The notes below the pieces were generated by a model. It was not told where the DNA came from. It worked only from the letters and a program-made list of their open reading frames with translations, and did no database searches. The position numbers and the translations under genes are program-made. From the NCBI RefSeq assembly GCF_000696095.1, contig NZ_BAYX01000006.1:124001-188000 (forward strand): 64,000 nt of DNA. The letters run 5' to 3'. Below, piece by piece: positions 44,095 to 52,171 of this stretch (the stretch's first letter is position 1; every line of letters starts with the position of its first letter). This stretch comes from Rhizobium rhizogenes NBRC 13257. GTDB lineage: Bacteria; Pseudomonadota; Alphaproteobacteria; Rhizobiales; Rhizobiaceae.

Positions 44095-44766
44095 ATGACA
44101 ATGACGGTGCCCAAGAGCCTGCCCAGTGCGGCTGATTTTACGCGGTTCGATTTTGGTTCGCTTACGCCGCGTGAGTGTTACAAATTGCTGATCGGCACTG
44201 TCGTGCCGCGTCCCATCGCCTGGGTGACCACGGTCGATACTGAAAATCGCGTCAACGCTGCGCCGTTCAGCTTTTTTGGCGTCCTGTCTGCCGATCCGCC
44301 GATCCTGGCGATTGGCGTCGAAAATCACGGCGATCTGAGCTTCAAGGATACCGGGCACAATATCCGCCAAACCGGCGAGTTCACCGTGAACATCGTCGGA
44401 GCCGAAAACCTGGATGCCATGAATGTGACTGCCGTCCCATTTCCCGCCGGCGTTGACGAGCTGGAACGCGCAGGGCTTACGGCTTTGCCAGGCACTCATG
44501 TTCGCTCGCCCTATATCGCGGAGGCGCCGGCGGCTTTCGAGTGCCGTCGCCATGTGACCTTGCAGGTTGGCGGCTCGCGAGAGATCGTCATAGGTGAGGT
44601 GCTCGCACTGCACATCAGGTCGAACCTCGTCAACGAGCGTCTACATATCGACCCGAAAGGCTTGAACGCCCTCGGTCGAATGGGTGGCCACGGCTATGTC
44701 AGAACGGGCGAAACGTTTGATCTGCCAACGATGTCGCTGGATGAGTGGACCGCGGGGATCAGTTGA
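44095..44766 (+). CDS. Flavin-reductase-domain protein
   Basis: This 223-residue FMN-binding protein of the flavin-reductase-like (DIM6/NTAB) family shows TPRECYKLLIGTVVPRPIAWVTT, AAPFSFFGVLSADPPILAIG and VNIVGAENLDAMN. Such proteins reduce free FMN for a monooxygenase or act on their own. It lies 60 bases after gntR. An AAGGA ribosome site at 44086-44090 supports the start at 44095, though ATG 44101 is possible. Its partner may be a monooxygenase elsewhere or another enzyme of the heterocycle pathway. Confidence 0.85.
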   Translation: MTMTVPKSLPSAADFTRFDFGSLTPRECYKLLIGTVVPRPIAWVTTVDTENRVNAAPFSFFGVLSADPPILAIGVENHGDLSFKDTGHNIRQTGEFTVNIVGAENLDAMNVTAVPFPAGVDELERAGLTALPGTHVRSPYIAEAPAAFECRRHVTLQVGGSREIVIGEVLALHIRSNLVNERLHIDPKGLNALGRMGGHGYVRTGETFDLPTMSLDEWTAGIS

Positions 44767-44917
44767 GGAAGCGCTCTTCGCCCTGCCGGTCTTAGGCTTG
44801 GCGACGCCGATCTTGCCGACCGAACTGAGCGCCGGCATGTCGAAAAGTCGTCGGCTGGGCCTGCTTGACTGCCAGCCGACCGGTTCATTTCCTCCGGAAG
44901 GCGCCGGATTGAGCCAT

Positions 44918-44942
44918 GAGGAGCGAAAGGCTGTCGCTCCTC
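44918..44942. terminator. Hairpin between convergent genes
   Basis: A 9-bp perfect stem (GAGGAGCGA / TCGCTCCTC) with a 7-base loop lies between the flavin-reductase stop and the rpsU stop, which converge. It lacks T-runs on either side, so its activity as terminator is uncertain. The rest of this 244-base gap shows no gene. Confidence 0.4.
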
Positions 44943-45010
44943 ACAGCAGTTGGATCAGCCTCTGGGTAGCTTCGAAACTGAGGGTGCCTTTGATGGAGAG
45001 CAGGTGATAG

Positions 45011-45256
45011 CTATTTGGAGCGGGAGGCCGGCTTGGGCTTTTTGGCGGTACTTATGCCGAGCTCGCGGTTCAGTTTCTTTTGCGCGAGCTTCCGCGTACG
45101 GCGGATCCCCTCGGCCTTCTCGCGAGCGCGCTTTTCGGAAGGCTTTTCATAGGACTCGCGAAGACGCATTTCCCGAAAAACACCCTCTTGCTGCAACTTC
45201 TTCTTCAGAAAGCGTAGCGCCTGATCGACATTGTTGTCTCTAACAAGGACTTGCAA
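45011..45256 (-). CDS. rpsU: 30S ribosomal protein S21
   Basis: This 81-residue basic protein reads [20 protein letters not shown] at its start, followed by [14 protein letters not shown], the standard alpha-proteobacterial S21 sequence. It binds the 30S subunit and helps mRNA selection. The initiation codon is TTG, with AGGGG 6-7 bases upstream. Alpha-proteobacterial genomes often carry more than one rpsU copy, so this could be a second copy. The 45257-45530 region upstream holds its promoter but no recognised motif. Confidence 0.9.
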   Translation of the reverse strand: MQVLVRDNNVDQALRFLKKKLQQEGVFREMRLRESYEKPSEKRAREKAEGIRRTRKLAQKKLNRELGISTAKKPKPASRSK

Positions 45257-45530
45257 GCTTTTCCCCTGATATAACCATGTTCATTTGTTCGGAGAGATCC
45301 ATACGCTCAGAGCGGAGGGCTTGGCAATGATACTCCGCCCCTTCTACAGTGATTTGAGAACATAAGAGTTACGATTTCTGCGGGAAAGTGCGTTGATGCA
45401 ATGGAATAGCGGGCCACCGACGCGCGGTTAGCGTTACAGTGTCAGCTTTCCTTCTGTTCGCAAGGCAGATGCCGGGAGCGCATATCCCGGCATTCGTTGT
45501 CTATATACCACAGCCGGCCCGAAGGCAGAT

Positions 45531-46526
45531 TCAAGCGTGGTGGACTTCCGTTCCCTGGATAGCGGACAGGATCCAGTCCGAACCGGGCTTGCGCATGAAG
45601 GTCCAGATTTCGGTCGTTTCCGAGGCATTGCGATCGTCGCCGTCGACAAGCCGGCCCGTCTTGCGATCGAGCAGTGCGTCGACGCTCGAATAGCGCATCG
45701 CCAGGGTGGCGTATTCGGCATTGTCCTCGCGCCAGGATTCAGCAATGTCGCCCTGCAGCAGGCGGATATCGGTGACGCTGTTGCGGACGCCCTTGGTGGC
45801 GTTCTCGCCAAGCTCCTCGGCAAGATAGGACATCGCCTCCGGCGTGGTCAGCCGGCGCAGCGTGGCATAATCCTCGGCACCGTAGGCTGACTGGACTTCG
45901 GTCAGAAGCTTTTCGAAGCGGTCGAGGTCGGCTTGCTGCAACCCGATCTCGTCATTGGCTTGAGCCGGCTTTTTCTGCGCGGTGCCTGCTATCCCGCCGC
46001 CGATCGGCGGGATGGGAAAGGAGGAGGGCTTGGATGCATTCATATTGAACGACGCATTCGCTCCGGAAGGTGCATATTGAGGTTGTTGGCGGTTTGCGAA
46101 AAACCGCATGGCGAAGCGGATAGCCATGAAGATCAGCGCGGCTTGCAGCAGCAGGCCGAGGAAGCCGAAGCCGCCGCCAAATCCATGGCCGATCAGCATG
46201 CCGAGAAGACCGCCGGCGATCAGTCCGCCAATCATCGAGCCGCCGAAGCCGCCAAAGAGGCCGCGACGCGGCTGCGCAGCGGCGGCACCGGCCACTGACG
46301 GCGTCGCGGTCTGCTGCTGGGGCGTCATTGTCCGTTCGATCGGCGCGGCCTGCGTCGGGGCTGTCCGCGTTACGGCCGGTGTGTCGAAGGTTCGCGTTCC
46401 ACGGCTGCCAAACCCGCTGGATCCGGCGCGACGTGCGTCGGCATCGTCAAAGCTCACAATGGAGGTGGCGGCGGCGAGGACGACGATGGCTGCGACCTGA
46501 GCGAAACGTGGAATTGCGCGGAACAT
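45531..46526 (-). CDS. Tim44-like domain membrane protein
   Basis: This 331-residue protein starts with a signal or anchor segment (about 1-30). A Gly- and Ala-rich membrane region follows (about 85-140; GGFGGSMIGGLIAGGLLGML). A C-terminal Tim44-like domain (about 190-325) contains LQQADLDRFEKLLTEVQSAY and a TLRRLTTPEAMSYLAEEL block. In mitochondria Tim44 recruits Hsp70 to the import motor; the bacterial versions are inner-membrane proteins with unclear roles. It is a single gene. Confidence 0.85.
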   Translation of the reverse strand: MFRAIPRFAQVAAIVVLAAATSIVSFDDADARRAGSSGFGSRGTRTFDTPAVTRTAPTQAAPIERTMTPQQQTATPSVAGAAAAQPRRGLFGGFGGSMIGGLIAGGLLGMLIGHGFGGGFGFLGLLLQAALIFMAIRFAMRFFANRQQPQYAPSGANASFNMNASKPSSFPIPPIGGGIAGTAQKKPAQANDEIGLQQADLDRFEKLLTEVQSAYGAEDYATLRRLTTPEAMSYLAEELGENATKGVRNSVTDIRLLQGDIAESWREDNAEYATLAMRYSSVDALLDRKTGRLVDGDDRNASETTEIWTFMRKPGSDWILSAIQGTEVHHA

Positions 46527-46637
46527 TGGTTCTCCTGTCCTTGGGCAGAAAAGCGATTTTCAGCCTATATAGGAATGCAATCTTGCGATTGTAAGTTCGC
46601 GGGAGAACTTCCTTTTGGGCGAGGCAGGCGCGAGTTC

Positions 46638-46943
46638 TTAAATGCCTGACCCGTCAAGGTTCTTGTCGTCGTCGCCTTCCCATGGCGGAGGCATTGAGGC
46701 GCGACGGAGGTTAGCCGAGGGCATCGGCATCCAACATTTCAATTCCGGTTCGGCATATTCGATGATCTGCCCGGGTGAGGAATCGGACGCACGCCACCCT
46801 TCTCCCGCAAACTGATCGCCATTCGACCAATATGCGAGGTCAACTTCCGCCGGCCCCTGCTCAGATGGTCGGATCGTGACCAGAATCCGACTACCGTCTT
46901 TCGGTGCACTTGTCATATGGCGCCAACGGTCTGCCTCGTCCAT
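46638..46943 (-). CDS. Small conserved protein (DUF551-like)
   Basis: The 101-residue product reads MTSAPKDGSRILVTIR near the N-terminus and GEGWRASDSS then PELKCWMPMPSA. These are typical of small rhizobial and phage-related proteins of the DUF551 type. A GGAGGAAAAGCG ribosome site directly precedes the ATG. It is cytoplasmic, without signal or membrane segments. The function is unknown. Confidence 0.65.
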   Translation of the reverse strand: MDEADRWRHMTSAPKDGSRILVTIRPSEQGPAEVDLAYWSNGDQFAGEGWRASDSSPGQIIEYAEPELKCWMPMPSANLRRASMPPPWEGDDDKNLDGSGI

Positions 46944-47055
46944 CGCTTTTCCTCCAGCTTGCTACCGGTTGCGAATGTCGCCTCGCCATTGAAAGTGGTC
47001 AACTCAAACTTTGCACAACCCATTTCTGTTGATTGTCTAGCTAGACGCTCTCGAT

Positions 47056-47190
47056 GAGCGACGCGGCTGTATCTCGCGGTCATCGAAGCCAATTCGCGTG
47101 GTCGTGCATTTTGGGAGCGCGAAGGCTTTCGCTCAACCGATGTTAGCCGTATCGACACGACTGGCGGCAAAAATGTACTTCACCGTCTCT
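47056..47190 (+). pseudogene. C-terminal remnant of a GNAT acetyltransferase
   Basis: A plus-strand frame that follows a stop codon reads ATRLYLAVIEANSRGRAFWE, then REGFRSTDVSRIDTTGGKN. This is the last strand-helix-strand part of the GNAT fold (LYL.V...N..A..FWER.GF). There is no start codon and no upstream coenzyme-A binding motif. It is a decayed gene end between two other genes. Its frame runs into the neighbouring gene without a proper stop. Confidence 0.55.
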
Positions 47191-47197
47191 CAGGTGC

Positions 47198-48247
47198 TCA
47201 TCGTTGCCAATATGCCGCGACGCTGAAGCGGGAACGGTCGGCGGCCATCTCGGTTTTCATGAAGTTGCGGATGGCGCGGGCTTCGGTCTGCTCGCAGGCA
47301 ACCCAGACGAAGGTTTCGGGATCGGAGGTGGGTACGAGATCGCGCAGGATCCGTTCCAGCACGCCAGTGCTTCCCGCGGCTGCCTGGTTGCGATGAAGCC
47401 ATGTGACATTCAGCGATGCGGCCGAAGGCAGCGATTGTTCCTCGTGCCTGTCTGCCACTTCCAGGAAAATCCGCAGCTCGGCTTCCGCAGGCACAGTGGC
47501 CGCGATGCGGGCGATGGCAGGCAGGGCGGTTTCGTCACCGGCGAGGATGAGCTTGCGGGCAGCGGGCACGCCGCCGCCGCCGGGACCGATGAGGCCTGCC
47601 CGGTCGCCGGGACGGACATTCAGGGCCCATGATGCGCCGGGAACATTGTCGCCAGCATGCAGCACGAAATCGATATCCATCTCACCCTTGGCAAGATCGA
47701 TGCTGCGGATCGTATAGGCGCGGATGGTCAGCGCATCCTCGCCCCGTGGCCAATGGATGCGGCCGTCCGGTTCGGTATGCGGCCAGACCGCCGCGCGGTC
47801 CTTCGGCGGGATCAGCAGGCGCACATGCAGGCCGCCGTCCAGGAAGTGTTTGGCGTCCTCGGTTGCGACGGTCACGCGGCGCATATGCGGGGTGATGTTG
47901 CTCGCACGAATAACGGTGATCTCGCGGAAATCGGGAATGACGGCAGCCTGTGGCCCGTCGGCCCAGGTGAGGTCGAGCGTCTCGCCGGATGATGCAAAGA
48001 GGCGTTCGGCAACCATGCTGCGGACCGTGAACAGCTTGGAGGCGGTCGGGCAGCGCAGTTTGATGTCGAGGCGGTTTTCCGACACGGCGATATCGGCGCT
48101 GCCGATAACGGTTTCCAGCCGCGCGCCTTCGGCACTTCGCGTCACCGTCACATGCTCTGCCAGGTGCTCGCAGAGTTGATCGAGCAGGCGCCCGGCATCG
48201 GCATGGGTGGCGGTGCCCGAGGCGGTGAAATCTCTCGCATGCATCAT
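47198..48247 (-). CDS. Siderophore-interacting flavoprotein reductase with N-terminal DUF2218 domain
   Basis: This 349-residue protein has two parts. An N-terminal domain (about 1-95; GTATHADAGRLLDQLCEHLA) fits DUF2218. A siderophore-interacting FAD-binding reductase (about 105-345) shows RAYTIRSID, GPGGGGVPAARKLILAGDETALPAI and WVACEQTEARAIRNF. It probably releases iron from an imported ferric siderophore in the cytoplasm. An AAAGGAGG ribosome site supports the start at 48247 over the longer frame to 48328. It follows the receptor gene, with a large palindrome in between. Confidence 0.9.
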   Translation of the reverse strand: MMHARDFTASGTATHADAGRLLDQLCEHLAEHVTVTRSAEGARLETVIGSADIAVSENRLDIKLRCPTASKLFTVRSMVAERLFASSGETLDLTWADGPQAAVIPDFREITVIRASNITPHMRRVTVATEDAKHFLDGGLHVRLLIPPKDRAAVWPHTEPDGRIHWPRGEDALTIRAYTIRSIDLAKGEMDIDFVLHAGDNVPGASWALNVRPGDRAGLIGPGGGGVPAARKLILAGDETALPAIARIAATVPAEAELRIFLEVADRHEEQSLPSAASLNVTWLHRNQAAAGSTGVLERILRDLVPTSDPETFVWVACEQTEARAIRNFMKTEMAADRSRFSVAAYWQR

Positions 48248-48330
48248 TGGATAGCCTCCTTTTGCATCGCCTTTGTGTTTCAAACGAGGACGAAGATCGC
48301 CGTTGGGCGATCCTCGGTTGTCTGCCATAG

Positions 48331-48360
48331 TGGAGGATTAAAGTATACTTTTATTCTCCA
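48331..48360. promoter_or_regulatory. 30-bp palindrome between receptor and siderophore reductase genes
   Basis: A 30-bp inverted repeat centred on GTATAC has two mismatched base pairs (arms begin TGGAG and end CTCCA). It begins one base after the receptor stop codon on the minus strand, 84 bases before the reductase start. It could be an intercistronic hairpin for attenuation or mRNA stability, or a regulator site. Confidence 0.5.
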
Positions 48361-48361
48361 C

Positions 48362-50554
48362 TTACCACTTTTTGCTGAGCTTGAAGGTAATGGTTCTCGC
48401 CTCGCCGTAGCCGCAGACATTTTCCCCGGCGCAACCCGCGACATAGGTCTTGTCGAAGAGGTTGGCGACGTTGAGCGAAGCGCCCCAGCCCTTCTTCTCG
48501 TAGCGGATGCCGGCGTCGAAGAGTGTCGCGGAAGGCACACGCAGGGTATTGGCCTCGTCCGCCCAGGACTTGCCCTGATAGCGCACGCCGGCGCCGATGC
48601 TGAGACCGTCAAGCGCATCGTTGGTGAAGGCGTAGTCGAGCCAGAGAGAGGCTGTGGAGTTCGGCACGAGATAGGGCGAATTGCCGACGACGGAGGAATC
48701 GATGTCCTTGGTAATTTCGAGATCCGTATAGGAATAGGAGCCGAGCAGCTTCCAGTTGTCGTCGAGATTGACCTTGCCTTCGAATTCGACGCCGCGCGAG
48801 CGAACCTCGCCGATCTGCCGCTGCAGGAAGGTGACGGGGTCGGTCAGCGCCATGTTCTTGCGGTCGATCTGGAAGACGGATGCTGTGAACAGGCCGTCGA
48901 TGAAGTCGGGCTCATATTTGATGCCGGCCTCATACTGCTCGCCCTTTTCCGGTGTCAGGCCGCCGCCGGTGACGCTGGTGCCGACTAGGGGCCTGAAGAA
49001 GGTGCCGGCGCTGACGTAGGGGGTTATGCCGTTGGAGAACTCGTAGGCCAGGCCCGCTCGGCCGCTCGGCGCATTTTCGTTCGAGCGGTAGGTGGTGCCG
49101 ACCGTTGCGTCGGAATTGGTGTCGACGAAGTCATAGCGGCCATTGAGCGTCAGCAGCCAGCCGCCGCCAAAGCGCATCTGATCCTGCGCGTAGACGCCGA
49201 GTTGCTGCTGCGTCAGGACTTGATCGAGGTAGACGAAGTTTGCACCCTGCGCGGTGCCGTAAACCGGGTTGGTGGCGCTGATCGGGTTGGAGCCGCAGCA
49301 CGCCTGGACCTGGTCGAGCCGGTAGATCGAGTAATCGGTGCCGATCAGGAAATCATGGCTGATGGGGCCGGTATCGAACTTGTTCTCAGCGCGGGTGTCG
49401 ACCGAGAAAGTATCCACCTTCGAGCGTTCGAAGAAGCCGATGCGGCTCAGCATATAGTTCGGATCGTCATAGGACGGATCGAGCGGATTGCCGTCGACAT
49501 AACCGTTGAGATAGGGGCCTTCCTCGCGCTTGTAGAGATGGCCATAGCGCGCATTCTGCGACACGGTCCAGCCGCCGTCGAAATCGTGCGAAAATTCGTA
49601 GCCGAGCATCTGCTGGGCGTACTTCAGATTGTCGATACTGCGCTCGCCATAGAAGGCGTCGCGCTTGATCTTGCCATAGGGCGCATCGACCACGGTACCA
49701 ACATAGGGGAAGAAGCCGTTGCCGCTGTGAATCTCGTCAAGGCCGCTCAGCATGCCGTAGACGGTGAGCTTGGTGGAGTCGTCCGGAGAGACGGTGATCT
49801 GCGGCATGATGAAGCCGCGCAGATCGTGGGTGCCGTCACTATAGGTATCGCCGCCGGCGACCTTACCGGTCAGCCGGTAGCGATAGACGCCGTCGGCCGA
49901 GAGCTTGTCGGAAAAGTCGAAGCCGACAAAGGCGTTGCCGAGATTGTTGATGCCGATCTCGGTGTAATAATAGGGATCGTCGGACGGCTCCTTGCGCACC
50001 ATGTTGACGAGACCGCCCGGATTGGATCCGCCGTAGAGCACGGAGGAGGGGCCCTTCAACACTTCCACGCGCTCAAGCATGAAGGGGTCGATCTGGAAGC
50101 CGCCGAAGCCATAGCTGTAAAGCGTCAGGCCATTCATGAAGACGCCGGTCTGGGTGGCGTCGAAGCCGCGAATATAAAACCAGTCGGTATCGCCGTCATT
50201 GCCGAAGGGCTGCGTGGTGACGCCCGGTGTGTAGCGCAGCACCTCGTCGACCTTGTTGGTGATGCCGCGATCCTGCATTTCCTGCCGGCCAATGACGGAG
50301 ACCGATTGCGGCACCTCGGTGATCGGCGTGTCAGCTTTCGAACCGGCTGTCGTCTTGGTGGCGACATAGCCCTTGACCGGGGCGGTGCCGTTCTTTTCGC
50401 TGTCCTTCTGCCCGCCCTGGATGACCAGTGGCTGCAACACCGTCGGGCTCTCTTGCGCCACAACCTGCGCGCTTGAAAGGATCGTCGCGATGGCCACGCC
50501 CGCCATCAGCCGCCACATCGATACGTCTTTGCTCAATCCCTGCATGTTCGTCAT
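48362..50554 (-). CDS. TonB-dependent siderophore receptor
   Basis: This 730-residue outer-membrane receptor has a signal peptide (about 1-34, cut near VVAQ). A plug domain (about 60-190) carries TEVPQSVSVIGRQEMQDRG and the LYGGSNPGGLVNMVRK motif. A beta-barrel ends in KLSKKW with a terminal aromatic residue, as the family requires. It lets a ferric siderophore enter the periplasm with TonB energy. The start at 50554 is the first ATG giving a complete signal peptide; a TTG at 50617 is less likely. No ABC importer for the siderophore lies here, so it must be encoded elsewhere. Confidence 0.93.
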   Translation of the reverse strand: MTNMQGLSKDVSMWRLMAGVAIATILSSAQVVAQESPTVLQPLVIQGGQKDSEKNGTAPVKGYVATKTTAGSKADTPITEVPQSVSVIGRQEMQDRGITNKVDEVLRYTPGVTTQPFGNDGDTDWFYIRGFDATQTGVFMNGLTLYSYGFGGFQIDPFMLERVEVLKGPSSVLYGGSNPGGLVNMVRKEPSDDPYYYTEIGINNLGNAFVGFDFSDKLSADGVYRYRLTGKVAGGDTYSDGTHDLRGFIMPQITVSPDDSTKLTVYGMLSGLDEIHSGNGFFPYVGTVVDAPYGKIKRDAFYGERSIDNLKYAQQMLGYEFSHDFDGGWTVSQNARYGHLYKREEGPYLNGYVDGNPLDPSYDDPNYMLSRIGFFERSKVDTFSVDTRAENKFDTGPISHDFLIGTDYSIYRLDQVQACCGSNPISATNPVYGTAQGANFVYLDQVLTQQQLGVYAQDQMRFGGGWLLTLNGRYDFVDTNSDATVGTTYRSNENAPSGRAGLAYEFSNGITPYVSAGTFFRPLVGTSVTGGGLTPEKGEQYEAGIKYEPDFIDGLFTASVFQIDRKNMALTDPVTFLQRQIGEVRSRGVEFEGKVNLDDNWKLLGSYSYTDLEITKDIDSSVVGNSPYLVPNSTASLWLDYAFTNDALDGLSIGAGVRYQGKSWADEANTLRVPSATLFDAGIRYEKKGWGASLNVANLFDKTYVAGCAGENVCGYGEARTITFKLSKKW

Positions 50555-50602
50555 CAGTCCCAACTTCGCGCCCTGTCGGCTCGACCAAGTGGCCAGCCCC
50601 TT

Positions 50603-50633
50603 AAATAAGATGAGCAATTAACTCATATTTATT
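50603..50633. promoter_or_regulatory. Candidate iron-regulator site upstream of the receptor
   Basis: ATGAGCAATTAACTCAT (50610-50626) is an interrupted palindrome within a larger imperfect repeat. It contains TGA-N9-TCA (50611-50625), the pattern I recall for the rhizobial RirA iron-responsive (IRO) box. It lies about 60 bases before the receptor start. A Fur or AraC site is possible too. Confidence 0.4.
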
Positions 50634-50717
50634 GGCGCGGCTTGTCTGATCCTGGGGAAATTGAATATTTTTGGGCAATTCTCCGCGATGTCGGCAATTG
50701 CTCGAGGGGTGTGGCAT

Positions 50718-51599
50718 TTAGGCAATCTGGCTTCTCTTCCAGCTTGCCGGGGTGGTGCCGACATTCTTGCGGAAGACGCGGGTGAAATGCGCCTGATCGG
50801 CAAAGCCGGTTTCGACGGCGACATTGGTGAGCGGGGTGTCGCCTTTCAGCAGCAACTGCTTGGCTCGCTCGAGCCGTGCCCTGGTCTGCCATTGATGTGG
50901 CGGCAGGCCGGTGGAGGCCTTGAAGGCGTGGCTGAAATGCGACTGCGACAGGCCGGTCAGCGATGCCAGCTCTTCCAGCCGGATCGTGCGCAGGCAATTT
51001 GCCTCGATGTAGTCGACCGCGCGCCGCAATTGCCAGGTGGCGAGTTCGCTGCGCCGGCGCGGTTGCGGACCCCGCAGCTGCAGCACATTGATCAGCAGCG
51101 ACAGCGTCAGGCCGTCGCCGTAGAGATCGTGCAGCGGCTCCGGATTTTCGCATTCGGTCGCGATCAGCTCGGCCAGCGCCATCAGCCGTGGATCGGAGAA
51201 ATGCAGGCGTGGATTGTCGAGACGCGACGGATCGATATCCTCCATCAACCTTTGGCCGATGATGTCGGCATCGAAATGAATATCGAGATGACGTACGAAA
51301 TCGATGCCGGCAAGATCCGCCCAAAGCTCCATACCGGCGGGAATGTAGGACATTCTCTCGTGATCATAGTCCTGCGACCGGCTTTGGGCGCGGGGCGAAA
51401 GCCTGACGCCATTCGTGCCGGAGCCGCGCTGGTCGAGCAAGATAAAGAGGCGTGGATCCTCGGCGACATAATAGCCGCCGGCGCGGGCCGCACAATTGAC
51501 GTTCCAGACATCGGCGACGATGCCGTTCCATTGCCGCCGGTGGACACCGTCGACAACGGAAAAGCCGCCAATCCTGTTTTGCATCCTTGGCTGAAACAT
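50718..51599 (-). CDS. AraC-family regulator of siderophore uptake
   Basis: This 293-residue regulator has a C-terminal double helix-turn-helix (about 190-290; LEELASLTGLSQSHFSHAF and TNVAVETGFADQAHFTRVF). The N-terminal part (about 1-170) is a cupin-like sensor domain. It lies just upstream of, and on the same strand as, the receptor gene. It resembles RhrA/PchR-type activators that sense ferric siderophore and switch on the receptor. The 163 bases between the two genes hold the candidate iron site. Confidence 0.88.
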   Translation of the reverse strand: MFQPRMQNRIGGFSVVDGVHRRQWNGIVADVWNVNCAARAGGYYVAEDPRLFILLDQRGSGTNGVRLSPRAQSRSQDYDHERMSYIPAGMELWADLAGIDFVRHLDIHFDADIIGQRLMEDIDPSRLDNPRLHFSDPRLMALAELIATECENPEPLHDLYGDGLTLSLLINVLQLRGPQPRRRSELATWQLRRAVDYIEANCLRTIRLEELASLTGLSQSHFSHAFKASTGLPPHQWQTRARLERAKQLLLKGDTPLTNVAVETGFADQAHFTRVFRKNVGTTPASWKRSQIA

Positions 51600-52171
51600 C
51601 GTCCCCAGCTCTAAGCTTTGCCGCAGGCAATAATCCTTCTTAATACACTCAAGTTATTATAGCAACAAAATCGCCATGGCAACGCGGTGCGTAAAGGGTC
51701 AGTTGGGGCGAAGCTCTGGTGGTTCGTTACAATTTTTATAACGACATGATGATTGACTCATTATACCAGGTGAATTATCACTCCTTCAAATTGGGGAGGG
51801 TTGGGGTGATGAGGAGCATGCTTTTTTGTGTCGCCGATATGACGGGTATCGGCTCCCTGGCGATTTGAAGGGATCGCGTCGCGGCTCGGAAAATCGAGGT
51901 AAGTGCGGCTGATCCTGACTAGCTGCGTCACTCATCCTTGATGCTCGCGATCTTCGCTGACGAGGCAGAGGCAGCACTGAGAGAGCCGTTCCCGCGTCCT
52001 TCGCAGGCAAGCGGCATGCGTTGGATCTTTCGATGCAAGTCCGGGATACGCGCAAGTCACCCTTAGCCGGCACGCAAGCAACCATATTGACCATCTGAAA
52101 CGAGGCTGTGTTACGCGCCGCGATCGGGGATCGTTGGGAGGCAAAGCCGTATAGGGAGGAAATCGGATATC
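51600..52171. other. Intergenic region, no supported gene
   Basis: The 572 bases upstream of both the AraC gene and the MFS gene contain AT-rich stretches and the near-palindrome ATGATTGACTCAT at about 51746-51758, possible promoter parts. A frame of about 100 residues at 51786-52094 has Arg- and Ser-rich, low-complexity content and no motif, so it is not called. No RNA gene was recognised. Confidence 0.4.

Noticed and set aside
49202..50476. 424-residue open frame on the plus strand
   Set aside because: It is antisense to the TonB-dependent receptor and shows only repetitive Val/Ile/Gly shadow sequence.
51786..52094. 102-residue minus-strand gene
   Set aside because: Arg- and Ser-rich low-complexity frame in the promoter region of the MFS gene, without any recognisable domain.
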